Shown here piece by piece: positions 22,530-32,410 of a stretch of DNA of 64,000 bases; positions within the stretch are counted from its first letter, which is position 1; the number at the start of each line of letters is the position of its first letter. The position numbers and the translations under genes were made by a program. The notes beneath the pieces are model-generated. The model had not been told where the DNA came from and searched no databases. It saw only the letters and a program-made list of their open reading frames with translations. This DNA comes from Mycobacterium sp. 1164966.3 (GTDB lineage Bacteria > Actinomycetota > Actinomycetes > Mycobacteriales > Mycobacteriaceae), in contig NZ_LZSG01000001.1 in assembly GCF_001665395.1 (NCBI RefSeq), positions 248,001 through 312,000 on the forward strand, given 5' to 3'.

Positions 22530-23716
22530 TGCGTACCCCACTGCGTTTCGGTGTCTTTATCACACCGTTTCATCCGACCGGCCAATCCCCCACGGTGGCA
22601 TTGGAATACGACATGGAGCGCGTTGTCGCTCTGGACCGCCTGGGATATGACGAAGCGTGGTTCGGCGAACACCACTCCGGTGGCTATGAGCTGATCGCCT
22701 GCCCCGAGGTGTTCATCGCCGCCGCCGCCGAGCGGACCAAGCACATCCGGCTGGGCACCGGGGTGGTCTCGCTGCCGTATCACCATCCCCTGATGGTTGC
22801 CGACCGCTGGGTGTTGCTGGACCACCTGACCCGCGGCCGGGTTATGTTCGGTACCGGTCCCGGCGCGCTCCCGTCGGACGCCTACATGATGGGCATCGAT
22901 CCGGTCGACCAGCGGCACATGATGCAAGAGTCCCTGGAGGCCATCCTCGCGCTGTTTCGCGCCGGGCCCACCGAGCGAATCGACCGCCACACCGACTGGT
23001 TCACCCTACGCGACGCCCAACTGCACATCCGACCCTACACTTGGCCGTATCCGGAAATCTCCACGGCGGCAATGATTTCCCCGTCCGGGCCGCGACTGGC
23101 CGGTGCGTTGGGCACGTCGCTGCTGTCGCTGTCAATGTCGGTCCCGGGCGGTTACGCGGCTCTGGAGAACACCTGGGAGGTGGTACGCGAACAAGCTGCC
23201 AAAGCCGGCCGCGACGAGCCGGATCGCGCAGATTGGCGGGTGCTGTCCATCATGCACCTCGCCGACAGTCGCGAGCAGGCCATCGAAGACTGCACCTACG
23301 GACTGCAGGATTTCGCGAATTACTTTGGCGCAGCGGGGTTCGTGCCGTTGTCCAACGAGGTCGAAGGCGCTCAATCGCCGCACGAGTTCGTCGCGGAGTA
23401 TGCGGCCAAAGGCAATTGCTGTATCGGAACCCCGGAGGACGCCATCGCCTACATCGAGGACCTGCTCGAACGGTCAGGCGGTTTCGGAACGCTGCTGCTG
23501 CTCGGTCACGACTGGGCCTCCCCACAGGCCACGTTTCATTCCTATGACCTGTTCGCCCGCAAGGTGATTCCCTACTTCAAGGGCCAATTGGAGGCATCCC
23601 GGTCGTCGCACGACTGGGCCAAGGGCAGACGCGACCAGCTGATCGGCCGCGCCGGCGAGGCCGTCGTGAAGGCCATCACCGAGCATGTCGCGGAACACGA
23701 AAAAGCACCGAACTGA
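22523..23716 (+). CDS. LLM-class flavin-dependent monooxygenase (Rv3618-like)
   Basis: About 397 residues. A luciferase-like TIM barrel: RFGVFITPFHP at the N-terminus, GYDEAWFGEHH, then RLGTGVVSLPYHHP and GRVMFGTGPG. The start lies at ATG 22523, GTG 22526 or ATG 22529; all overlap ephA, and the AAGGAG Shine-Dalgarno favours the later ones. It would oxidise an organic substrate with FMNH2 or F420H2 and oxygen. Its neighbours (epoxide hydrolase, alcohol dehydrogenase) suggest one oxidative pathway. Its stop overlaps the next gene as TGATG. Confidence 0.9.
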   Translation: MVMRTPLRFGVFITPFHPTGQSPTVALEYDMERVVALDRLGYDEAWFGEHHSGGYELIACPEVFIAAAAERTKHIRLGTGVVSLPYHHPLMVADRWVLLDHLTRGRVMFGTGPGALPSDAYMMGIDPVDQRHMMQESLEAILALFRAGPTERIDRHTDWFTLRDAQLHIRPYTWPYPEISTAAMISPSGPRLAGALGTSLLSLSMSVPGGYAALENTWEVVREQAAKAGRDEPDRADWRVLSIMHLADSREQAIEDCTYGLQDFANYFGAAGFVPLSNEVEGAQSPHEFVAEYAAKGNCCIGTPEDAIAYIEDLLERSGGFGTLLLLGHDWASPQATFHSYDLFARKVIPYFKGQLEASRSSHDWAKGRRDQLIGRAGEAVVKAITEHVAEHEKAPN

Positions 23717-24729
23717 TGCGGGCGTCGGTATTGCGCGACGGGCGCATGGTCTACCGCGGCGACGTGCCTGACCCGGTGCCTGGACCGGGTCAGGTGCTGG
23801 TCGCGGTCCGGGCGTGTGGAATCTGTGGCTCCGACTTACATTTCGCCGCGCACGGCGACCGGGTACTGCAGATGAGCGGTCACTTGGCGGGCGGTTCGGC
23901 CGGGATGACCGTGGACCTGAAGCGCGATGTCTTCATGGGCCACGAATTCAGCGCCGAGATACTCGAAGCGGGACCCGACACCGAAACCCATCCGGCTGGG
24001 ACGCTGGTCACCTCGCTTCCAGTGTTGTTGTCTGCCAAGGGCGTCGAGCCGATCGTATACAGCAACAGCACAATCGGCGGTTATGCCGAACGGATGCTGC
24101 TGTCGGCGCTGCTGCTGTTGCCCATCCCCAATGGGCTGGACCTCAAGCACGCCGCGCTGACCGAACCCATGGCGGTGGGACTGCACGCCGTGAACAAGTC
24201 AAACATCGAGCGGCGTGAGACTGCCTTGGTGCTCGGCTGCGGCCCGATCGGTATTGCCATCATCGCCGCCTTGGCAGCACGCGGCGTGGAAACCATTGCG
24301 GCGGCGGATTTCTCGCCGAAGCGCCGGGAATTGGCGACGGCGATGGGCGCGCATCAGGTCATCGACCCTGCGCAGGGTTCGCCGTTCGACACGGTCAAAC
24401 CCGCCGTGGTATTCGAGGCCGTCGGGGTGCCCGGGATCATCGACGACGTGTTGCTGCGGGCACGGCCGGGGACGCGCCTGGTGGTGGCGGGGGTGTGCAT
24501 GGAACCGGACACCGTGCACCCGTTCTTCGCAATCGCCAAAGAGATCAACGTGCAGTTCGTGCTCGCCTACACCCCGGAAGAGTTCGCCGGCTCCCTGCGG
24601 GCGCTGGCCGAAGGCGAAATCGACGCCAGGCCGCTGATCACCGGGGAGGTCGGACTGGACGGCGTGGGCGCCGCGTTCGACGATCTGGCCGACCCCGAGC
24701 GGCACTGCAAGATACTTGTCACGCCTTAG
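23716..24729 (+). CDS. zinc-type alcohol dehydrogenase (MDR family)
   Basis: 337 residues, medium-chain dehydrogenase. Catalytic zinc ligands are visible in CGICGSDLH (Cys), FMGHEFSAE (His-Glu) and ALTEPMAVG (Glu). The Rossmann motif is VLGCGPIGIAII. The usual four-cysteine structural zinc lobe is absent, as in some MDR subfamilies. It is coupled by TGATG to the monooxygenase gene, suggesting it acts on an alcohol or diol produced by the ephA/monooxygenase pair (inference). I recall no gene of this kind at this position in Mtb, where esxV/esxW follow Rv3618. Confidence 0.9.
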   Translation: MRASVLRDGRMVYRGDVPDPVPGPGQVLVAVRACGICGSDLHFAAHGDRVLQMSGHLAGGSAGMTVDLKRDVFMGHEFSAEILEAGPDTETHPAGTLVTSLPVLLSAKGVEPIVYSNSTIGGYAERMLLSALLLLPIPNGLDLKHAALTEPMAVGLHAVNKSNIERRETALVLGCGPIGIAIIAALAARGVETIAAADFSPKRRELATAMGAHQVIDPAQGSPFDTVKPAVVFEAVGVPGIIDDVLLRARPGTRLVVAGVCMEPDTVHPFFAIAKEINVQFVLAYTPEEFAGSLRALAEGEIDARPLITGEVGLDGVGAAFDDLADPERHCKILVTP

Positions 24730-24865
24730 CGGCACGGGCAACAGGCGATGACGCCGCCCAATTATTGTTGACGGCATGTTTTCGTCGCGCACACTTTCCG
24801 TCGCCGCCGACGAATCGCGTGCCGGACGTCCCGCATATCTCGAGCCGACGGAAAAGTAAGCGGCA

Positions 24866-26872
24866 ATGTCGCTATCTCCCGGAACCGTGGTGGCCGGTTA
24901 CCGAATCGAGCGAGTGCTGGGCGCCGGCGGTATGGGCACCGTCTACCTGGCGCATCATCCGTCGCTGCAACGCCGCGACGCGGTCAAGGTGCTGTCTGCG
25001 GAGCTGTCGCACGACGCCCAGTTCCGGACCCGTTTCCTGCGTGAAGCCGAACTGGCGGCCACTCTTGACCATCCCAACATCGTCACCGTCTACGACCGCG
25101 GCGAGACGCCGGCCGGACAGCTCTGGATCGCCATGCAATTCGTCGACGGCACCGACGCCAGCGCCGAGGTGGCCGATAGCCGAATGACGGTACGGCGCGC
25201 TCTGCACATCATCGTCGAGGTGGCCAAGGCGCTGGACTACGCGCATTCCCGCAAGCTGTTGCACCGCGACGTGAAACCGGCCAACTTCTTGCTGGCCGGG
25301 CCCGCGGGGTCACAGGAGCGGGTGTTGCTGGCCGATTTCGGGATCGCGCGCGCTCTGGACGATGCGACCGGACTGACTGCAACCGGCACGTTCGTCGCCA
25401 CCGCTTCTTATGCCGCGCCCGAGACCCTCGAGGGCCAGCGGGTGGATCACCGCGCCGACGTGTACTCGCTGGGCTGCTCGCTGTTCCGGCTGCTCACGGG
25501 ACGCACCCCGTATGCCGAGTTCAGCGGGATGTCGGCCACGCTGATGGCGCACCTGCTGCAGCCGATCCCCCGGGCAACCCAGTTTGCGCCCCACCTGCCC
25601 GGGACCATCGACGACGTGTTCGCGCGAGCACTCGCCAAAGCTCCCGAACAACGTTTCCAGAGCGCAGGCGAACTAGCCGCCGCGGCGGCCGCTGTGCTGG
25701 GCGGTCAACCCCAGATGGCGGCGCCGAACGAGGCGGCGAGAACCAGGACTTGGCAAACGGAGCCACCACCGAGCCGATTGCCGCCGCCGCCCACCATGCC
25801 CGCCGGACTGCCGCCGCCGGTCAGTGGTCCGCCCCCGGGATGGGTGGTACCGCCGCCCAATCGCCGGCGCCGCTGGTGGGCGCTTGGCGGCGTCGCGGCG
25901 ATGGTGACCGCGGCGGTGGTCGTCGCGCTTGTCGCCACCCATACCCCGAACCGCTCAGTCAGGCCTGCCGGTCCGACCACCAGCGCGGCGCCTGCGGCGG
26001 TGGCCAGCGCCAAGGACACCGGCCCGGTCGGCATCATCACCGATGACCCCACCTGCGCACCGTGGAGAACGGTCGCCCAGGAATGGACCGCTCATGACCC
26101 GTTGGCCAAGTGGCCGTCCGACAGCCCCAGCAGCCCGATCAACATTCCGGCCAGCGCCTGGACCCCCGAACAACAGGCCGCCATGCAACAGGTGGGAATC
26201 ATCATGCGCTCTACCGCGGGCAAAACCGTGGCGTTGGCCAAAGCCACTCCACACCGGGTGATGCGTGAACTCTATGAGCAGCACATCGCCTATGCGCGTG
26301 CGTACGCGGACAGCCTCACCAACTACTTTCCGCAAGCGGATGTGAAGCTTGGCAGGGCAGCGCAAAGCGCAATGAATTCGCTGATTTCAGCATGCAACGC
26401 CGCCCTGGACGGCGCCGCCGTCGCCCGATCGGTCTTGGTGGCGCCGCGGGCCGCTCCGGCGCGCGTCACACCGCCGCAAAACGCAGAGCAGCCACAACGT
26501 TTCATCGCTGCCGCCGACCGGACCACCTGTGGTGAGTGGGAGTCGGTGAGCGACAAATTCGACGCCGATCCCAACATCCAAGAGTGGACCAAAATCGACA
26601 GCGAGGTTCCCATTGCCCAATGGAGCCCCCAACAGAAGACGCTTAGTGATGCCGTGACGCCGCTGATGCTGAATTTGGCGGACGAGCTCGAGCACATCGC
26701 CGGCCGCAGCAGCAACCCGGTCATTCAAGACTTCGCGGCATTCGCTGCCCAATACCAACGGGCCTACGTCAAAGCGCTGCCCACCTACGGTCTGCACGAC
26801 GGGCAACTGCGGATAGTTGCGAGGTCTACTCGCCATTTGGTCAACGAAGCATGCGGTGGGGTGGGGGCTTAG
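24866..26872 (+). CDS. transmembrane serine/threonine protein kinase (active type)
   Basis: 668 residues. The kinase domain (about 12-275) has all key residues: glycine loop GAGGMGTVY, Lys41 (AVKVL), Asp135 in HRDVKPANF, Asp157 in ADFGIAR and [10 protein letters not shown] Pro-rich juxtamembrane linker leads to a single transmembrane helix at about 337-357. The extracytoplasmic part has two related helical domains, each framed by a Cys pair (397/510 and 555/663). It is not the PknH sensor fold as I know it. It is followed 2 bp later by a paralogous pseudokinase. Confidence 0.92.
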   Translation: MSLSPGTVVAGYRIERVLGAGGMGTVYLAHHPSLQRRDAVKVLSAELSHDAQFRTRFLREAELAATLDHPNIVTVYDRGETPAGQLWIAMQFVDGTDASAEVADSRMTVRRALHIIVEVAKALDYAHSRKLLHRDVKPANFLLAGPAGSQERVLLADFGIARALDDATGLTATGTFVATASYAAPETLEGQRVDHRADVYSLGCSLFRLLTGRTPYAEFSGMSATLMAHLLQPIPRATQFAPHLPGTIDDVFARALAKAPEQRFQSAGELAAAAAAVLGGQPQMAAPNEAARTRTWQTEPPPSRLPPPPTMPAGLPPPVSGPPPGWVVPPPNRRRRWWALGGVAAMVTAAVVVALVATHTPNRSVRPAGPTTSAAPAAVASAKDTGPVGIITDDPTCAPWRTVAQEWTAHDPLAKWPSDSPSSPINIPASAWTPEQQAAMQQVGIIMRSTAGKTVALAKATPHRVMRELYEQHIAYARAYADSLTNYFPQADVKLGRAAQSAMNSLISACNAALDGAAVARSVLVAPRAAPARVTPPQNAEQPQRFIAAADRTTCGEWESVSDKFDADPNIQEWTKIDSEVPIAQWSPQQKTLSDAVTPLMLNLADELEHIAGRSSNPVIQDFAAFAAQYQRAYVKALPTYGLHDGQLRIVARSTRHLVNEACGGVGA

Positions 26873-26874
26873 TC

Positions 26875-28860
26875 ATGCCGCTGCCCGACGGTGCCACATT
26901 TGCCGGATTCGGCATCGTCCGGCTGCTGGGTGCAGGCGGAATGGGTGAGGTTTACCTGGCCCAGCATCCGCGGTTGCCGCGCCTGCAAGCGTTACGCATA
27001 CTGTCGGCCGAGCCGTCTGCCGACGACGAGTTCCGGGCCCGCTTCCAGCGCGAAGCCGATGCGGCCGCCGCCCTTTCGCACCCCCATCTCCTCGGCGTAC
27101 ACGACCGGGGGGAATGCGAAGGGCGGCTATGGATTTCGATGGGTTACGTGGATGGCACCGATGCAGCGAAATTGCTGCGCGAGCATTACCCGCACGGAAT
27201 GCCGCGCGTTGACGCCCTAGAGATCGTCGAGGCCATCGCCAAGGCCCTCGACTACGCGCACGAGCACGGCTTGTTGCATCGCAACGTCAAACCGGCCAAC
27301 ATCCTGTTGTCCAACCCCCGTACCGCTCATCAGCGAATCTTGCTGGCAGACTTGGGGATTGCGCGACGGATCACCGACATCAGCGGGTTGACCGCGGCCA
27401 ACCTCGGCTATACGGCGCCCGAGCAGCTGCTAGACCAGCCATTCGACACCCGCGCCGACCAATACTCGCTGGCTGCCACCGCATACCACTTGCTCAGTGG
27501 CACTGCGCCATTCGAACATCCGAGTCCAGCGGTGGTCATCAGCCGCCAGCTCGACTCCGCGCCGCCGAGACTCGCGCGCGCCGAACTGGCCGACCTAAAC
27601 GCGGCACTGTCGCGGGCGCTGGCGAGGGACCCCGCAAATCGGTTCGCGACATGCCAGGACTTCGCTGCCGCACTACGCGCCGACGAGCAGACGCGAGCCG
27701 AACCCAGACCCGCAGCCGGGATGCCGCCGCCCGCCCCGATCAGAACGGTCAATGCGGCTCCTCCGCCAGGGCCCCCGCCGATGCCGGTCCCGATGCCGTA
27801 CGGCCCGCCGTGGCCGGTGCCCGGTCCGCCGCCGGGATGGGGGCCACCGCCCAGACGACGCCGTCGCCGAGGCTGGGCCATCGGCGGCGCTGCCCTGGTT
27901 CTGGTGACGGTGGTAGCGGTGGTGGCGGCACTGATAATGACTCGGACACATTCCACCGGTCGCCCGGTCGCCGCGATCAGCACAGCGCCCGCCGGTGTCT
28001 GGGCCAGCGCCGACGACACCGGCCCGGTCACCGTCATCAATGACGACCCGACGTGTCGGAGATGGACGCCGATCGGCCTAGCATTGGTCGACTCGCCCAT
28101 TGAGAGGTGGGCTGTTACCCACCCGGGTCAGCCGAATCCTCTTACGCATCCCGGCGATACCTGGAACCCCGACGAGCGGACAGCCATGCAGGCCGCGGCA
28201 AATGCATACCGGGTCGCGGCAGTGAAGACGGCGGCATTGGCCAGGACCACTCCGCACCGGGTGGTGCGGGAATTGTACGAGCAGTTCATCGCCTATGCGC
28301 GTGCCTTCGCCGACATCCTCGGCGACAGGTACGTACCAACCAATGCCGCAGGAGCCACCGCAGAAAGCGCCTACAACGCGTTGATCTCGTTGTGCAACAC
28401 GGTCGACACCGGCGCGGCGAGAGCACGATCGACATTGGTGAGCGCGCCGGCTGCGCCGAAACAGACCGCGCGTCCTCAGGACCCGGCAAATCCGAAACGT
28501 TTCGTCACCACCTCTGACCTCCCGATCTGCGGTGAGCTGATTTCCGAATTCAAGGCGTTCAAGGCCAACCCGACCGTGCTGGATTGGGCCAAAGGTGGCC
28601 ACAACCCTGGGAACCCCGAAGAGCGAGCGCTCAACGACGCGGTAGCTCCACTGATGCTCAACCTGGCCGACGACACCGAGCGGATCGCCCAGCGCAGCGA
28701 CAACCCGCTGGTACAGGATTTCGTTCTCTTTGCCGCGCAGTACCAACGGGCCTTTGCCAAATCACTACCGACCTACATGAGTCGCGACGGCGAACTCGGC
28801 GGGGCCGCCGGCTACACACGCGAGATGCTTGCCGACGCGTGCATGTCAGCGGGCACGTAG
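26875..28860 (+). CDS. transmembrane pseudokinase, paralogue of the preceding kinase
   Basis: 661 residues from the ATG at 26875, which aligns with the start of the upstream kinase; a frame 8 codons longer would overlap it. The glycine loop is intact (GAGGMGEVY) and so is Asp159 (ADLGIAR). But the ATP-anchoring Lys is Arg41 (LQALRIL) and the catalytic Asp is Asn137 (HRNVKPANI). Phosphotransfer is therefore unlikely. The Pro-rich linker, TM helix (about 335-355) and both Cys-pair domains (394/507, 552/656) are conserved. Probably a regulatory partner of the active kinase (inference). Confidence 0.9.
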   Translation: MPLPDGATFAGFGIVRLLGAGGMGEVYLAQHPRLPRLQALRILSAEPSADDEFRARFQREADAAAALSHPHLLGVHDRGECEGRLWISMGYVDGTDAAKLLREHYPHGMPRVDALEIVEAIAKALDYAHEHGLLHRNVKPANILLSNPRTAHQRILLADLGIARRITDISGLTAANLGYTAPEQLLDQPFDTRADQYSLAATAYHLLSGTAPFEHPSPAVVISRQLDSAPPRLARAELADLNAALSRALARDPANRFATCQDFAAALRADEQTRAEPRPAAGMPPPAPIRTVNAAPPPGPPPMPVPMPYGPPWPVPGPPPGWGPPPRRRRRRGWAIGGAALVLVTVVAVVAALIMTRTHSTGRPVAAISTAPAGVWASADDTGPVTVINDDPTCRRWTPIGLALVDSPIERWAVTHPGQPNPLTHPGDTWNPDERTAMQAAANAYRVAAVKTAALARTTPHRVVRELYEQFIAYARAFADILGDRYVPTNAAGATAESAYNALISLCNTVDTGAARARSTLVSAPAAPKQTARPQDPANPKRFVTTSDLPICGELISEFKAFKANPTVLDWAKGGHNPGNPEERALNDAVAPLMLNLADDTERIAQRSDNPLVQDFVLFAAQYQRAFAKSLPTYMSRDGELGGAAGYTREMLADACMSAGT

Positions 28861-28886
28861 CGAAGTGCGGCGTTAGTGTTCCAGGC

Positions 28887-29627
28887 ATGCCGACCGCACC
28901 GAGCTCATATCGGCTTGTCCGCACATTCATTGCTTTGATCACCGCCGGGTTCGCCTTCGCAGCGCTGTCGGGCTGTGACTCCCACACCACGAAAGCGCCT
29001 GCGGCAAATCCCCGTCAGGTGACCGTCTTCGGGTCGGGAAAAGTCCAGGGTGTCCCGGACACGCTGACCGCTGACGTCGCTATCGAGTTCACCGCGCCCG
29101 ACGTCACCAGCGCGATGAACCACACCAACGAGCGTCAACAAGCGGTCATCAATGCGCTGGTCGGCGCCGGGCTGGACCGTAAGGATATCCGCACCACGCA
29201 GGTCAGCCTGCAGCCGCAGTACAACGGCCCGTCGGGCACCACGACGATCACCGGCTACCGAGCCAGCAACGGCATCGAGGTGAAGATCCACCCGACTGAC
29301 GCGGCGTCCAAGCTGCTGGACCTGATCGTCAGCACCGGCGGCGACGCCACTCGCATCAGCTCGGTCAGCTACTCGATCGCCGACGACTCGCAACTCGTGA
29401 AGGACGCGCGTGCGCGCGCATTCCAGGACGCCAAGCACCGGGCGGAGCAGTACGCGCAGCTGTCGGGCCTGCGGCTGGGCAAGGTGCTGTCGATCTCCGA
29501 GGGAACCGGCGCCGCGCCCGTCACCGGTGCACCGCCGGCCCCACCGCGCGGAATGGCCGCAGCCCCACTGGAACCCGGTCAGCAGACAGTGAACTTCACC
29601 GTGACCGCGGTCTGGGAGCTGGGGTAG
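28887..29627 (+). CDS. lpqG: lipoprotein LpqG, SIMPL/DUF541 domain
   Basis: 246 residues from the ATG at 28887. A signal peptide ends in the lipobox LSGC (Cys30). The mature part is a SIMPL (DUF541) domain with the typical opening VTVFGSGKVQGVPDTLTADV and repeated beta-alpha units. It is exported and lipid-anchored; its role is unknown. It corresponds to Mtb Rv3623. The stop codon lies inside the first copy of a 56-bp tandem repeat. Confidence 0.92.
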   Translation: MPTAPSSYRLVRTFIALITAGFAFAALSGCDSHTTKAPAANPRQVTVFGSGKVQGVPDTLTADVAIEFTAPDVTSAMNHTNERQQAVINALVGAGLDRKDIRTTQVSLQPQYNGPSGTTTITGYRASNGIEVKIHPTDAASKLLDLIVSTGGDATRISSVSYSIADDSQLVKDARARAFQDAKHRAEQYAQLSGLRLGKVLSISEGTGAAPVTGAPPAPPRGMAAAPLEPGQQTVNFTVTAVWELG

Positions 29628-29734
29628 TGGCGATCGCGAGCGCGGCGGAGCCGGGCGAAGCGGGTCGTCACCATCTGGGTTAGTGGCGATCGCGAGCGCG
29701 GCGGAGCCGGGCGAAGCGGGTCGTCACCATCTGG
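29625..29734. repeat. 56-bp tandem repeat between lpqG and hpt
   Basis: Two copies: 29625-29680 and 29681-29734. The first 54 bases of each are identical, starting TAGTGGCGATCGCGAGCGCG. The first copy supplies the lpqG stop codon and the second ends 3 bp from the convergent hpt stop. It belongs to the same family as the repeat at 20851. Confidence 0.9.
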
Positions 29735-29736
29735 CG

Positions 29737-30363
29737 TTACAGCTGGTAGACGCGGGGATCCAGCGTCCCGATGTACGACAGGTCGCGGTAGCGCTCGTCG
29801 TAATCGAGGCCGTAGCCCACGACGAAGTCGTTGGGAATGTCGAACCCCACGTACGTGATTTCGACGTTGGCGCCCACCGCATCGGGCTTGCGCAGCAGCG
29901 TGCACACCTGCAGCGAACGCGGATGCCGGGTGGTCAGATTGCGCAACAGCCAGGACAAGGTCAGGCCCGAGTCGACGACGTCCTCGACGATCAGCACGTC
30001 GCGATCGTGGATATCCCGGTCGAGGTCCTTCAAAATCCGCACCACACCCGATGAGGACGTCGATGATCCGTAGGAGCTGACGGCCATGAATTCGAATTGG
30101 GTGGGCAGCGGAATTGCCCGGGCGAGGTCGGTGACGAAGATCACCGCGCCCTTCAGCACAGTGATCAGCAGTAGATCCTGGCCGGTCTCGGCGACGAGGT
30201 CGCGGTAATCGTTGCCGATCTGCGCGCCGAGCTCGCCGATGCGGGCCTGAATCTGCTCCTCGGTGAGCAGCACCGACTTGATATCTCCCGGGTACAGCTC
30301 CGGGGCTTGTCCGCGGGTGATCGCCGAGGAGCTCTGGGCCACGACCACAGAGTGCCACGCCAT
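29737..30363 (-). CDS. hpt: hypoxanthine-guanine phosphoribosyltransferase
   Basis: About 208 residues from the ATG at 30363; GTG codons at 30348 and 30342 would give lengths closer to the Mtb protein. The PRPP loop ([14 protein letters not shown]) and the flexible-loop segment [13 protein letters not shown] identify the family. It salvages hypoxanthine and guanine to IMP and GMP. It lies 44 bp after tilS, as in many bacteria. Confidence 0.95.
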   Translation of the reverse strand: MAWHSVVVAQSSSAITRGQAPELYPGDIKSVLLTEEQIQARIGELGAQIGNDYRDLVAETGQDLLLITVLKGAVIFVTDLARAIPLPTQFEFMAVSSYGSSTSSSGVVRILKDLDRDIHDRDVLIVEDVVDSGLTLSWLLRNLTTRHPRSLQVCTLLRKPDAVGANVEITYVGFDIPNDFVVGYGLDYDERYRDLSYIGTLDPRVYQL

Positions 30364-30407
30364 CCGCCGAACAACCAACTGGTCAGCCTTCGAAGCCTGT
30401 TCGAGTG

Positions 30408-31376
30408 CTATACGGGCTCGCGCCGCAATGTCAGGACGCCGTCTTGCCGCCCGGCGATCAATCGCTGGCCGCGCAACGGGGAGCCGACGGCGACCCCGCC
30501 CTGACCGCGCCACGCGGTCACCAGCGCGTCCACCCCGCGGATCTGCTTATCGGTCAGCCCGCTCGCGCCACCGGCCAGCAGCCAGCCGCGGATCACCCGG
30601 CGTCGCACCGGATCGGGCAGCGCCGCCAAAGTCTGGGCACGCAGCCCCGAGCCGGCCGTGACATCGGGAAGTGCCTGGGCGGCCAGCGCGTCGATCAATT
30701 CGGTGTCCTCGCGCAGCGCCGTCGCGGTACGCGCCAGCGCCTCGGCGACGCCGCCCCCCAGCACGTCTTCCAGCAGCGGCAGCACTTCGTGGCGCAACCG
30801 GCTTCGGGTGAAACGGCGGTCGGCATTGTGCGGATCATTCCACGCGGTCAGACCGAGTTCCTGGCATGCCGCGTGGGTGACGCTGCGCCGCACCCCCAGC
30901 AAGGGCCGGCACCACGGCGGATCGTACGGGCGCATCCCGGCGATCGAGCGCGCTCCCGATCCGCGGCCCAGGCCGAGCAGCACGGTCTCGGCTTGATCGT
31001 CGAGGGTATGGGCCAGTAACACGGGCCCGCCGCGCCAGGCGTTCAGCGCGGCGTAGCGCGCGGCACGTGCCGCCGCCTCGGGGCCGCCTTGACCCGAGGA
31101 GCTATCCACCTGAACGCAAACCACCTCAGCTGCAACACATCCCAATGCCATCGCCCGCGACCGGGCGGTTTCGGCGACGGCGGCCGAATCGGGCTGCAGG
31201 CCGTGGTCGACGATGACCGCGGTCGTGGGGCGCACCTGAGCGGCGACCGCCGTGAGCGCCAGCGAGTCCGGCCCGCCGGACAGCGCCACGCACCACGGGT
31301 CCTCAGTGGCCAGGTAGGTCCGAGTGAACGCTTCGACAGCCGCGCGCAGCTGCCCTACAGCACCCGGTCGATCCAT
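30408..31376 (-). CDS. tilS: tRNA(Ile)-lysidine synthetase TilS (MesJ)
   Basis: 322 residues. The N-type ATP-pyrophosphatase motif SGGPDS is at residues 33-38. It modifies C34 of tRNA-Ile(CAU) to lysidine, which switches decoding from AUG to AUA. The protein is about the length of Mtb MesJ. It overlaps the end of the upstream zincin-like gene by 22 bp and precedes hpt. Confidence 0.95.
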   Translation of the reverse strand: MDRPGAVGQLRAAVEAFTRTYLATEDPWCVALSGGPDSLALTAVAAQVRPTTAVIVDHGLQPDSAAVAETARSRAMALGCVAAEVVCVQVDSSSGQGGPEAAARAARYAALNAWRGGPVLLAHTLDDQAETVLLGLGRGSGARSIAGMRPYDPPWCRPLLGVRRSVTHAACQELGLTAWNDPHNADRRFTRSRLRHEVLPLLEDVLGGGVAEALARTATALREDTELIDALAAQALPDVTAGSGLRAQTLAALPDPVRRRVIRGWLLAGGASGLTDKQIRGVDALVTAWRGQGGVAVGSPLRGQRLIAGRQDGVLTLRREPV

Positions 31377-32410
31377 CGTTGCGGCTCTTCGATCTCGGCC
31401 GGCAATGGCAGCGTGTCCGGACCCGACCAGATCGCGTTGAACCGCTCCATTCCGACCCGGTCCACCACCTGGTCGACGAAAACCTTGCCACGGGTGTACT
31501 GGCTCAGCTTGGCGTCGATGCCCAGCAGTGCCCGCACGACCCGTTGTAGCGGCGGTTGCCTGCGCTGGCGGCGCTCGTCGAACCGGCGCCGGATGGTGGC
31601 CACCGATGGCACCACCATCGGCCCGACGGCGTCCATCACGTGTTCGGCGTGACCTTCCAGCAGCGTGCCCAGCACCAGGAGCTGATCCAAGGCCTTTCGC
31701 TGCGGCTCGGACTGCACGGCCCGCACCAGGCCGAGAATCCCCGGCGTGCTGCCGTCCGCCCCCTCACCACGGTTGCGGACGAAATCGGCCAGCCGGCTCA
31801 CCACCTGCCCGAGGTCCTCTCCGGCGTCCTGCGTCACCATGCCCAGCGCCTGCGACATGTAACCGGCCAACCATGGGTTGGCGGTGAACTGCACCCGGTG
31901 GGTCACCTCGTGCAGGCACACCCATAAGCGAAAATCGGAAGGGTCGACGCGGAGCTGACGCTCGACGGCGATGACGTTGGGATACACCAGCAGCAGGCAG
32001 CCCTGTTCAGCCCCGGCGAACGGGTCGTACTGACCCAGGATCCCGGAGGAAACGAACGCCAGCACCGCGCCCGTCTGCGCACCGGTGATCCGGCCGGTCC
32101 AGAACCCCCGCGGCTTCTCGGTCCCCTTCGTCATCACCCGCATTGATTCGGCCGCCGCACCCACCCACTCCGAGCGGTCCACCACGCGGGCCGGTGGCAC
32201 CGAGCCGGAGGTGATCAGGCCGGTGACGTCGCGCACCGGCGGTTCGGCCTTGGCGGCCGAACTCGTCAGCTCGTCGATGACCTGGCGCCGGGTGTACTCG
32301 GTGGACGGCGGTCCCGGCCGGGCCAGCCGCTGGCCGACGGTGGCGGCGAATCGCCAGTCGACAGCGGTACCGATGGTCAGATCAGAGGATGGGGTCACGC
32401 GCACCCACAT
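31355..32410 (-). CDS. zincin-like metallopeptidase, DUF2342 (Rv3626c-like)
   Basis: 351 residues from the ATG at 32410 (a GTG at 32416 is also possible). The metal motif HEVTH lies in WVCLHEVTHRVQF, with a downstream EGHAEHVMD segment that may supply the third ligand, as in the DUF2342 zincins. The family is often labelled F420-biosynthesis-associated from gene context only. The start overlaps dacB and the end overlaps tilS, so the dacB-Rv3626c-tilS-hpt run reads as one operon. Substrate unknown. Confidence 0.85.
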   Translation of the reverse strand: MWVRVTPSSDLTIGTAVDWRFAATVGQRLARPGPPSTEYTRRQVIDELTSSAAKAEPPVRDVTGLITSGSVPPARVVDRSEWVGAAAESMRVMTKGTEKPRGFWTGRITGAQTGAVLAFVSSGILGQYDPFAGAEQGCLLLVYPNVIAVERQLRVDPSDFRLWVCLHEVTHRVQFTANPWLAGYMSQALGMVTQDAGEDLGQVVSRLADFVRNRGEGADGSTPGILGLVRAVQSEPQRKALDQLLVLGTLLEGHAEHVMDAVGPMVVPSVATIRRRFDERRQRRQPPLQRVVRALLGIDAKLSQYTRGKVFVDQVVDRVGMERFNAIWSGPDTLPLPAEIEEPQRWIDRVL

